Positions 48,080 to 59,807 of a stretch of 64,000 nucleotides of DNA are shown here, piece after piece. Below the pieces are notes generated by a model. It made no database searches, was not told the origin of the DNA, and was given only the letters and a program-made list of their open reading frames with translations. The DNA is from Dirofilaria immitis. Lineage: Eukaryota > Nematoda > Chromadorea > Rhabditida > Onchocercidae. Location of the stretch: NCBI GenBank assembly GCA_024305405.1, contig JAKNDB010000087.1:3970501-4034500 (forward strand). Reading direction: 5' to 3'. A program made the translations under genes and the position numbers. The first letter of the stretch is position 1; the number at the start of each line of letters is the position of its first letter.

Positions 48080-49377
48080 CTATAAAAGCACATTTGATGT
48101 TGTTTCAAAAGAGAACGAGCTTCGTCGTGATCTGGGAAGGTATTGTTGAATTGGTGAACAAAGATGCCTTGGGCAGATTCCACGTAATTTGAGCAGCAAC
48201 TTGATGTTACAATGAAACGTAATAGATATCTAAAAATTGTATTTTCAGATGTATAGAAATGATATCAATCTTTGTATGATTCAATTTATTGTTTGTTAGG
48301 ACAGATTAGTTAGTATAAACCAAGGAATTATGTTGCAATGAAAATATGAAGAATTATCGATTTTAAAAACGAAGACTTAGACAGGCCTAGAGTTTGGATT
48401 TCACTTGATTCAAAATCAACCATGTTCAGCAAACGTAATGAACGAAACGGGGGCGAATTTAAAATGAGAAAGAGCTACTGGGAATAAGCGCTGATGAGAA
48501 GGTCATTTATATAGCAGTTCAATAAATTTGATCTCTTACCTTTTATTGAAATTATTGTTGCCTGTATTGCTCCGATATGTATAATATATTTTTCTATGCT
48601 TTCTGCTTTTTGCAGTTCACATACTAAGCCGTACCTGATCAATGTCCAACAAGAATATGTTTGTTTGTAGACCACCTTCAAGATCACCATTGTATTCAAT
48701 GTGTGGCATTATGATAGGAAAAAGAGAGCATCCAAATTCATCAATAATTGGTACTGGAGGGGAACCAGGTCGAGGATTTGAAATCGTACAATTATTTACT
48801 ACAATGCAAAAAGGCCATTTTGATGTTGTTTGTAGTTACATGTCCAGTGATGATAAACAGGCTCACCAATTCCAACTTTTCTGCAATTTTGCTTATTTTT
48901 ACTTAATGAAATATTTATTTGCTTACCTTTTCATTATATATGATGCGACGATCAGTTTTCTATCCGTTATGGTTACATTTAACATATTTGATTAATTAAA
49001 TTAGAAACCAAAAAATTAAGACCGTATTATATTTTGTTATCTGATTATTAATATCTATGATTTATAGATAAAATATTTCGACAGTCAGTTTTTCAAACCT
49101 GAAAAACTAACTAGAACAAAGCAAAAGATTTATCAAATTATTTTCATTCTTCTTAAAGATTTCTAAATAAATGGCTGAATTTAAAGAATAATGATTTAAT
49201 GATATGTATGATCAGAACATAACTACAGAAATAAAAATACCTTTTCAATTCTGAACCACTTCGGTTATAAAACCGAACACGATATTTGCAGTCCGGTTCT
49301 GGGAATTTGCTAGCTGGGAGATTGATAATATCATCATCGACAATTTCGTAATTATCCAGATCAGTTACCATTACCAT
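48080..49377 (-). CDS. Cuticlin-like ZP-domain protein, C-terminal half of the domain
   Basis: Exons in transcript order: 49241-49377, 48635-48880 (+1), 48080-48229 (stop TAG); about 177 residues visible. Recognisable ZP features are PDCKYRVRFYNRSG, then IGEPVYHHWTC, CIVVNNC, IIDEFGCSL, a NIFLLDID block, and the last-cysteine region ITFHCNIKLLLKLRGICP, followed by a dibasic RSRR that may be a furin site. Nematode cuticlins with this domain build cuticle layers and alae or line epithelia. A hydrophobic stretch (ILFQIVLLFCITS) reads in frame immediately upstream of the first Met and could be a signal peptide, but it has no ATG of its own. The N-terminal ZP-N half was not found, and no membrane anchor follows the dibasic site. 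Exon 2 is one base short at the A5 run 48808-48812 (plus strand). Partial gene, diverged short form, or missed exons. Confidence 0.75.
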
Positions 49378-52300
49378 AGATGTTATGCAGAAAAGTAATA
49401 CAATTTGGAATAGAATTCGAATAGGAGAAAACTATTTGAAACATTTATTATTGTTGCTGATGGTCTGACCAGTTCCAGACGCATTTCTTTTATTTCCAAC
49501 TTCTCAAATCTTGATCGTTCTTCGGAAGGATTATTATTACTCTTCGTCTTCTAAATGCTAAGTAAATAAGCACATCTACATCCATTGTATTTTATTACTT
49601 AATGTGACTGCATATCAAACTCAATAAAATAATGGTGACAATGTTGGCAATGATAATAATGATAATGTTGCCGACTGTTGTACTACTCTTTAGCTCCTTT
49701 CAGTAAGAACATTTGCCAGTCGTGATTTCAACAAATTAACTCTTCTTCTTCATACTCAGAATACTTCTCATTTCTTTTCTAATTTTACATTATCTTTTGT
49801 CTCTGAGCATTACGATTAAGTATCTTATCTTTTCCTTTCCCTAATTCAAACAATGATCTTACGTCGGCTTCACATTTTTTTGCTATCAAGCATTCTCAAT
49901 CTGAATATATCGCGCACTTTTCTAACACCTCAATCTGCAATTTTTTTTACTTTAAAAATATAAGTCTTGAACAAAAAAAAAAAAATCATTCACAACAGTG
50001 GTAGATAAATAAATCATTGTTGGATTCTATTTCATTAGGAATTTAAAAATGCATTAGTTTAAAATTCATTTTCAAAGATTTGGTTAAGTTTTTTTAGTTT
50101 TGATAATCGCATTTAGTATTGCAAATATTCCTATTAACAGCATAAAAAGAATTTTGAAATTCAATGATTAAAGAGGTTACTATTACAAATCTTGCTAAAA
50201 ATTACGTTTAATTATGCTACGAGAAGCACGCAAATGAAATATATTCTATTGTTCTGATGAATAACTTGATAAAACTTAAACAGTTAATTTAATTAATGGA
50301 TTGATTAAAAGTACTATCGAGAGATATATGCGAAATATCACTGATAATGAACGGTGCAGAGTAGCGAGAATAAGAGCATCAAGAATGGGAAGGAACTATT
50401 TCGATGAGAATAATTCTATTGTTAATATCAAATTGCCTTTTCATTTTCTTTACCAAATCTATTTCTAATTGCATTTGTATTCGGTGCACCGAAAATGACC
50501 TCTAAAATTGGAAAGGAACTTATAAATATGACAATTAATTTACTCTTAATCACTTTGTTATTCTTAAAATCTCGAATTTCTCATTGCACAATATTTTTCT
50601 GTCGATGAGAAATTATATATATATACCTCTTTCTAAACTGTACATGAATGAATATGGAACCTAAATTCTATAATTTGCTCGAAATGACAAAAAATACTAC
50701 GACTTTTTAAATTGAAATTTAATCGAAATTAAAATTTTTTCCTATTTTTAAACTTTAATCAGCACTGCTTTCAACAGTTTAATTCTCATAACAAATGAAA
50801 TCTATTCAATCTATGTAACAAATTTAAGATTGACTGATTTGACCTGAAGTAATTACGTTTCTATTTTCATATTGACCTTCCATTTATCATGGCACTTCTT
50901 CTTATCAATATTGATGGAAAGAAATAAACAGCGAAATATCTTTAGACCAATTTTTATAAGGCGAATATTCCCAAACTAATGAAATTCTACTCGTTACATA
51001 TTAAAAAACAAAGTTAGAACTGATTCTAAATGAATTTTAAAAACATATACGCTCTATGAAATTTGAATTTCCATTGATGAATTTGATTTCTTAAATAATT
51101 TATCTTACTTGAGTATCGTATGGTATTCTGTCAAGAATTACTTAAATAAAATCATATAATAACATTTAAAATCATTTGAGTGTTGTGAGCTAAAAGTTGA
51201 GTCTAACGTTATCATAACTCTAAAGTTGTTATCAGTTAATCGAATCTTTTAATATTTCATAATAAAGACTATGGCATTATAAACGACAAAGAAATTTCAT
51301 TGCTTCGTTCCAAATTCGTTTTAAATTAAACCAAACAAGACAATCTATTCCTCATTAAAAAGCTCTTAATAGTAAATATTAATATGTGAAATATCTCAGT
51401 TAATTAAACGACTAACAGAACTTTCTTCAAAAAGTAAAAATATCTGAATTTTGATTTATTGATTACTTTTAAATAAATTGGATAAAACTTAAATGATTAA
51501 ATAGGACATTTCAACTACTATTTTTTAAATCGTCTGATAATTAATTATGCTTAACTGGTATTCATCGTATCACAAACTAATACTAATATTTTGTGTTGAC
51601 ATGGAAATAATTGTGATTATTTGGAAATTTGCATTCTAAATCGAGAAAAATTTAATGACTTATCTTTTCACAGTAATATACATATATATTAAGATGAATT
51701 CCTGTAATTTGCTATTTCTCTTTTAAGTTAACTAATTCCGACTCATTTTTTCGGTCCGTTTCTTTTATTATGTTGTATAAAGTTATTATTATTATGAAAT
51801 GTAAGGCATTCGGAATGATACGATATTGAATACCATGAATCTATTTAAGTGAAATAAGACAAATAATCATTAAAAAATTTTGTGACACTAAGTGCTACTA
51901 TCAAGGCATCATAGTTAAGCTAAAAGTCGTTTATTAAAATGAAGAGGTTGTAGACTATATGTCATTTAAGGTGATTTTATATATTTTTCAAGTATAAAAA
52001 TTTGTTTCTTATTTTTTTTTGATTGGGACATTGATATTCGATAAACAATATGCTGGACGAACATTTCAGAAATAAACAAGATATGGTTGATTCTGCAAAA
52101 CTGTAATAATAAGTTAGAAATAACAGTTGGTTATGCAGCAGCTTGAAATGGAGCCAGATGCAAGCATTTTTGAAGATAACATTCAATATGCGATAAGATA
52201 TTTTTCTAGAATTAAACGATTCAAATTATAATCGAAAATATCTCAGAAATTTTCAAGTTTCATCTTATTTAGATAGTATATTTTTTGAATTTCATGGATT

Positions 52301-52930
52301 GTTCAAATTAGCCTCATCAATTGAGATATCATTCATTTCCATTCATCATCCAATCGGAAAGCAAAAGTTCATTCATTCCTGAATGCAAGAAATTATTCTT
52401 TTTAAAAGTTCATAATATTTAATTTATTGCAAAATTAGTGCAAATTTCTCACAATGTCACATCAATGTATTCCGCAAAAGTAACTTCACCGTAGACATTC
52501 AATAGCTTGATGCACAACTTCGATGAGTGCAATTGAAAACACATCAATGATCAAGTGCAATTATTTTTCTTCAATATACTCTTCGCCATCAGTAGAGAAT
52601 ATTTGAAAATTTTTATATTAGTGATTGTCTTTTATCTCAAATAAAATACATTGTGTTATCTGAATTGTTTCATTTCCAACTTACGATTAAGCGATAATTC
52701 ATCGTCAGTCATTTTTATGATAACCTATTTTTCATCGTAAAATCAATTAACTTAAAGCTTAAGTAAAATTAAAGTATTCAAACTTTATAAAACAAACAAA
52801 TATTTCATTTTTAATAACAGTAATATTCGTGTAACAGAACAGATTTGCACTTGCTTCTTGATTCATGTAATCGTGAGGAAAATGTGATTGATTATTTTCG
52901 ACAAATGTATTGACGTATGCTATTACTATT

Positions 52931-52963
52931 ATATCTGCTTGAAAGTTTCTTTCAAGCAGATAT
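52931..52963. repeat. Perfect 15-bp inverted repeat with 3-nt loop
   Basis: ATATCTGCTTGAAAG at 52931-52945 pairs exactly with 52949-52963 around a TTT loop. No terminator role is expected in a nematode; hairpin RNA or a replication or slippage product are the options. Confidence 0.85.
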
Positions 52964-54070
52964 TTTTATTTCTGAAAACGTTTTATTCTTCAATATATGT
53001 AAAATAATTTCGAATCAGTCCAATTCTTTTCAAAATTTTGAAATCGATATTTCTTTTTAAAAACTTTTAAGAAAATTTTAATTTTAAGTTTCATAAATGT
53101 ATTATTTCGAAAAATAAAAGTTAAATCACAAAAGTCATAAATTTCTTGAAACTTTTCCATAAATTTTTAGTAATCGAATATTTAACTTTTTAGTCTTTCA
53201 TAAGAAGGAAAAAAAGTTGAAATATTTTAAATATTTGAATTTTTATCAAATCATCATAAAATTCATTTAGTGTATGACAAAACAAAATGGATGGTCAAAA
53301 TAAATATGGTTTAATAGTGAATTATAGAAATGATATGGAATTTTAACATTTATTCATATAGTGCTTTCATGCATATCATTCATTTCAGTTTGATATAACT
53401 TATCAAATTGTTTTCGAGAACAGTTATTATTATTTAGGATCTTTGTTTATGATTCTACTTTCTTTAGTTTTTCAAATTATATGCATAAATTTTTGTAACT
53501 TATATGACTGTTTGTTAAATTAAAAACTCATTTTTAGAATTGACTACTCAATTGATTTTCTTTTATTGCTTATATCACTTCATGCAGCAAACTTGATTAA
53601 TTCATGCAGAAAAGAATGATTTTTACATATCCTTTGAAGAATATCATTACCGGAAAAAAATATCATTTCTGTTTTTAATTAACTTTAAAATATTTTTGTC
53701 GATATCGACTTCGAATTCTCACCTTGTGACTAAAGCTAATAAGTTCAAAAATGAAATATTGCTCCTTCTTTGTAAGCTGATTTCTTTCGATTTAAAAAAG
53801 CTTTCAAAATTTCTTGGACAAATTCATTCATTAATGTATATCAAGTATCTTTGCTGTTCATATCTTTCAAATATGAATATATCAACCTGATGCTAATTTT
53901 GTGAGTATTTACAGGTCCACGTTAATTAAAATAAATTTTATTGTGCGATGAAAAAAAATTTTAATCAGACATTCGATAGTGCTTTATGGTGGAATAAGCA
54001 TTTTTCTGGTTAATAAAATTTTGATTTTTATGTGTTACTTTTATAAATTTGCTATTTGCTTCACAATTTA

Positions 54071-54086
54071 AAAGAAAGAGAAAGAA

Positions 54087-54118
<32 letters not shown>

Positions 54119-54119
54119 T
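54071..54119. repeat. (GA)n / GAAA-rich microsatellite
   Basis: About 49 bp of AAAG units passing into pure GA repeats. Confidence 0.9.
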
Positions 54120-54349
54120 ATTACGTTAATTTATTTTTAAAAATGAGACTCGAGTAATATCAGATCACAGTTTTATCGGAGGAATCTTTTTCCACTTATT
54201 TCTTAATACTTGCACTTTATTTTTTCTAATTCCATTTCAACTATTGAGTGATTGTCACATCAATTCTTATTAAATAAATTACTCTTGGAAGATATCTCTT
54301 TGAACTAAGATGTTACAATTCGTTATGAGAAATTTTATAAAATCGAAAA

Positions 54350-55164
54350 TTACACAAAGTTTGACAGAGCCATAAGAAATGCTGGGAAAAATATACAACT
54401 ATGAAGTGAAAATATTAAAGCGTTATTACATAGATTACTGCTGCAGCGACAAATTGAAGGGCTATAATCATGACGACATTCCATATTGTCACCAATCATT
54501 TTGTCACGATATATAACATTTTGGCAACTGCGCATGACGAATTGTAAATCTAGAAGATATGCAAGTTTCATTATTAAAATATGATAGAATAGTAAATCGA
54601 TATTAACAGCTATCTTTTAGGAAACTTTTTCTCAAAAAGATAAGCTCTAAAATTGTAGCTAATTTGTTTTTATGTTTTCGGGATAGTATCCAATTACAAT
54701 GATGCAATCAACTGAACAATCGCGCTGGAAAATATTAATATTTTCCTATTGCTAACATTACGTAGAATTTCTAGAATTTTTAATCAAAAAATTTTTAATT
54801 CGAAATCCCTGAAGTGCACATATATCCTCTCTTCAAAGCAAAATCGAAACCGATGTCAAAAATTTCTAAATTATTCAAAAAACAAAACATAACTAACCTT
54901 TTTGCCGTACTGTGATTTTGATACACTGATCATTTGATGAGCAATTTACTTGTTTTATGGTTTTGAACTCGACATCTTCTGAATTTGCACATGATCTGTC
55001 AACTGGTGGCACCAAAAAGTCGAATAAAGTATTGTTCTGAATGCCCGTTGTGCATTCTTGCTAATATTGGAAGGCAAATTGGATGTACAGTAATAACAGT
55101 GGAATGCTTCGCTATACAGAAGCAACAGAAATTCAAAAATAATTGATACCACGATAATAGGCAT
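54350..55164 (-). CDS. Ly6/uPAR-type three-finger protein, GPI-anchored
   Basis: Predicted small surface protein of about 155 residues from two exons, 54898-55164 (+1) and 54350-54549 (stop TAA). A signal peptide (MPIIVVSIIFEFLLLLYSEA) is followed at once by HCYYC, the usual start of the Ly6 fold. Counting through the repaired frame gives exactly ten cysteines in the mature region, ending CRCSSNLCNN, the diagnostic C-terminal CN motif. A hydrophobic tail (LIFSLHSCIFFPAFLMALSN) fits GPI attachment. C. elegans ODR-2 and the HOT proteins have this layout, but direct orthology is not claimed. Exon 1 is one base short at the A5 run 55014-55018 (plus strand): one extra base converts a premature stop into DRSCANSEDVEFKTIKQVNC and makes the junction phase fit. 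Confidence 0.72.
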
Positions 55165-58100
55165 TGCGAAAAATAAAATACTTATAATAATTATTATTTC
55201 AGGTTTTAATCAAATTGAAAATTTTGCATATTGGTTGATAAAAGCTTTCATTTTAAAAGAACTAAAAAAATTGAGTAAAGAACTAAAAAGAGAACTAAAA
55301 ATTAAAGCAGTAAATAGAACAGATAATAATCGTTTATTACAACGTCGAGTTTTAAGAGATGAAAACAGGATTCACCTAAAATTTTAAGAGATTTATGAAA
55401 TCAATATGGTTTCGAATGTTGCAGGCAATTGATGGTGTCAGTGGTTGGTCGGAAGATAGTTGAACATAGTAATGCTTGAATTGGATTTCAGGAAATAAGC
55501 ATGGCAGTAAAAGCAGTAGAAGTTGCCATGGAAACAATAAAATATTAAGGTAATTTATCCACTCTTTGGAACTGTTTCTGATTCCCCAGAATTCGGACAT
55601 TTTGATTTTATTCCAAGTATGAGAACAACAACTTATAATTGCTGATTTTGGAAAGAACATGTATATCGTTCAAAGAGAAAGCTTCGTACAGTATGGAATC
55701 TTAAGACACTTTTATCGATACTGATGATCAGCGATAGATCGATGAATATGCTCGTCGGTCGCGATAGTGAGCAAGGATGGAATGACAGAAAAGAACTTCA
55801 AGGGAAAACTAATAAGCATGTTTTTGCGGAAATTTTTGGTGCTTAAATTGTAAGTGAAATACCAAAAATTGTCGAAGAAGTGATTGACCTCTTAATCTTT
55901 CAGTTTTGCTATATATTACAAATTCTAAGTTGAGACCACTTGATTTTGATAGAATGTGAATCACATCAAGAAGGAAAAATTGATAATAAAACTTACTGGA
56001 TTAATTACAGAATTAATGCAAGAATGATAAGCACATGTTCGTCTCTATTTGTCAAAATATAATTTATAACAAAATTTTTGTTTAAAAACTTATCACAGTT
56101 ACAGTTATATTAAAAAAACTATAATAAATCTTCGTGCATTTCAATAAATTCATGAGCAAGCATAATTTTTTCAAATTCCAACCGATACTTTAATAGAGTA
56201 AAAAATAATTCCGAATTTATCAAATTACTAATCATTTACTTACCAATCAACATTCATTTTTGAAAAAATATTGACTTTGGATACATAAATTTTTTTCTTT
56301 CTAAAATGAAAAAATTTCAACATCTCCGAAAGTCTTCATCAGATCACGCATGTTTATGAAAATTTGAGTTGTGTTTCAATTGCCCGTGCATAGCAATATC
56401 CGATGTGCAATATTACAATTTTACCCAGAGATTGGATGTACTCTATTCTTAGAAACCGAAAATGTAAGTCATACTTACTATTTTTTTCAAGTGATGACCT
56501 GGCAATCATTCAATGAAGATCACTAACAAATCTAGCCATCGTTATCATTACCAGTATCATCATTTATTACTACTTTTCTATTGAAGTATCATTATTATTA
56601 TTTTACACTGTTATTATAATCGTTATCATTGCCTTTATCATCACTCTAGTTGTTATCTTTAACCTGTCACCAATTTTGTAAAAATGTATTCGCCCATCAC
56701 GAAGGTCGGTTTCATCGGATGATTTACGGCCAACTAAAAATTTATGCCGTGCCCCTATCTGTTGTATATACCATCTAACGACAATATTTCCACTTGGTCT
56801 GTAAGTTTGATTGCATGTCTATACATCACTGTTTGCCTGCATGCATTTTTAGTCATTCTCATTGTCAATAGGATTGAATTTGAGACCCATTTTTAAATTT
56901 CTGATTGAATTTTGGATGTCATTTCTGTTATTCCAAATCGCCATCCCGATTTCATATGATTTTCAATAAACAGAAAAAAACAGACGAGCAAATAGAAGAT
57001 TAGGCTCACGCATGTGAGCCAATTCACTAGGCTTTGGAAATTATTTTCATTGTTGTCTTTTGCCAGCAAAAGACAAGAAGGCAAGAAGAGGGAGGAAACA
57101 AAAATTTCTAGAAAGCAAACAAAATTTGGGGTGTCACAATTATAAACCAGTAGTGAAGTCTTCGCGTATCAGTCATCCTCTTTCGTTTTCCCTTCCTTTG
57201 ATTACAGTAGTCGTTTGTGAAATATTCGTCAAAGCGTCACAAATTAAGGGACAGAAGAAAGAGACAGTCTTTCATTTGCTATCATATATTCAGTACTACA
57301 TATTATTGCTACTACATGATTGATTGCTTTCAATTTCTGAATTTTAACCCTTGAATTTCTATTCATTGTCTACAGAATTTGTTACCTGAGAAGAAGTATC
57401 TTCATCATTCGTACTGCTACTCAAGAAGCTACCTGAATGCAGTACGACCGATGAATATTGCTTGTGCATATACGGTGAAGCAATGTGCTACGACGATAAG
57501 CTGAGGACGAGCATTGGCGATGAATTATATAATTTTTCTACTACTCTTTCTCGATCCATTTATCGATTACGTCATTGCGATCTCATGGCTGTAATATTTT
57601 TGCCGCAGTTATATTTAAAGTTTTAAATATTGATTTATTTATCAATAAATCTTTTTACTTAATTATTTCATTAATTTGATCAAGCTAAACACATAAATGG
57701 CCAATATCAAATGAGACCTTATTTTTCACAAATTTTTTCACATCTCTTTTTTTTTTGCTAGGTTATTTCGCACCATTTTATAAAGTCTTCTGAGCTAAAG
57801 CTACATAGTTGTGCATGAGCTGTTGAGAAATGGAAATATCAGAAGAAATTAGTTAAAATTACTTGTCAAATGCTGACTAAAGAATAATATATTTCAATTT
57901 TTAAACTGATTCAAGATCTAGAATTTATGTACGAAAAATTGATTTAATATTAAATTTAAGTGATGTTAATAATATTTTTACTTAGGTAAATAAATAAACT
58001 GTATGTACCACAAGCAAATAATAAGGTGTCTTTCGTTCTACATCTTTTATTTAGAATTTGGGATGGTTTGAAAATTTTCAAAATTAGCCTATTGGAAAAA

Positions 58101-59807
58101 CTTAGAATTCTGAAATAATCTTCCACAGAAAATCCATGATTAGATTTGTTTAACTGAATCAATGTATGCCTTGGATGATATTATTATTGCATGCAGATCG
58201 TCTTATTATTTCTCTTTAAACATTAACATCAATTTCCTGTGCAATACAATATATATTTGTCATACTCCCACTTTCGTGAAAGAAATCTAATTTGCATAAA
58301 GAATTCCATGGAAATTAGCCAAGAGTGTAAATAAAATTAAAACTTTTCACTCATACCAATAAGTGATACCTAAATTTGCATTATTTGATAGAAAAGTAAG
58401 AATATAAATGAAAAATTACATTCGAGACTCTTTTTTCCATACGGATATATAAAAATGTTATGAAAATGGAGAAATTGGATTTTATTTTTTCAAAATTTTT
58501 TTGTTTAGGCTAAAAATCTCTATTAACGCCATTTTGATACATTTTTAAAAACGAATTATATCGACCGATTCAATTTGTTTTTATTTTTTATGCTAATTAA
58601 ATGTGGTGAAAGTAGATGCAAAGGCTTAATGATCAACCATCAAAATTAACTTGAGTTAATAATTTTATGAGGAAATGTTTATTTTTTTAAACTATTTCAG
58701 ATGGTAAGATCATTTAAATATAATTTCGTAAGTACTGGATTTATTCTAGAATCGAATTATTAATTACAGTAGATTAATTCTTTCTCCCTGTTCAAAAGAG
58801 AAATTCATCCGATCAAAATTATCCAAACGAAAAATCCATTTGATTTTTTTTAAAAGATTTAAAAATAATATTTTGTAAGAGCTGTAAAAAATAGTAACTA
58901 TGATCAGATAAATGTTTCTCTTGATAAGGAGGATTATCATAATTGGTAGATTACAGAGAAGAGACAGATTAATCACTATCCAATGAATATACAAATCGCT
59001 ATTAGCCAAGTCAAGACAAATGAGACATAGTATTGATGTGATTCACCAATCAACGACAATAATTTCAAGTCCAATTTAGAATAGATTAATTAGGAAATTC
59101 ATTACCGTAAATCAACAGCATTTAGCTTCTACTTCAATTTTTTCAGTCAATAGTTGTCACGATATTAACCGTTGATTGTATGACTTGGTGGATTTGAAAT
59201 TATTCCCTTCGAAATGATAGATAATATTTGAGGAATGAAATCGATTGGTTGTTGAGCGATAGCAGAACGAGCAGCAATCTCTCTGAGCAAAGAGAAAAGA
59301 AAGGGTTCATTCATTCCCTTCCCACCCCTAAGCAATCATCAATTCATTTCAGCAGCCAACGTCCCTTTCTTCCCAATGAACCATAGTTTTATGACAATTT
59401 ATAAACTACCGTATCCCACTTATCCAGATACTTTCCGATCATGGTATCATGATATATTTTTGAGGAGAAAATAATTTCTCTATGTCATATGCAAATTCAT
59501 TAACTATCTGAAGTAATTTCAATGAAACGTGAAGGACATGCATGTCTATGTTCATTTCTCTTTTTCAGCTTTGAAATTTTCATCTTAAAGGGAAAATGCT
59601 TTTAAGGCTGTTTCTGATAAGAACATTATCATATCACCCAATAATCAGTTATAATACTGTTCACTTCTTAGAAATGATGTCATACATCAATATCTTCAAA
59701 TATGAAACGAAGAATATAATATTTAAAACAATCTAATGTGATTTTAACAAATCGTTATATATACTATCTTTATTAAATTATCAATAAAAATGGAATTTTT
59801 TTTTTAG
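55165..59807. other. Spacer upstream of the Wnt gene
   Basis: No supported gene. The first Wnt exon, with the signal peptide, should be near the right end; an ATG at 59596 opening MLLRLFLIRTL is a weak candidate with an unmatched phase. A minus-strand frame around 55500-55600 contains NFYCFYC in a hydrophobic context and could be a decayed second Ly6-like exon. Confidence 0.4.

Larger units (their letters stand above)
49378..54349. other. Gene-poor spacer
   Basis: About 5 kb, very AT-rich, with no exon that could be supported. Missing 5' exons of the ZP gene would lie at its left end. It contains the hairpin at 52931-52963 and the GA tract at 54071-54119. Confidence 0.5.

Noticed and set aside
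48642..48995. 117-codon plus-strand open frame
   Set aside because: It lies over the ZP exon on the other strand; the minus strand carries the conserved domain.
57372..57620. Two overlapping plus-strand frames after a TCTACAG acceptor
   Set aside because: Both frames are open and neither resembles a known protein; no donor or partner exon.
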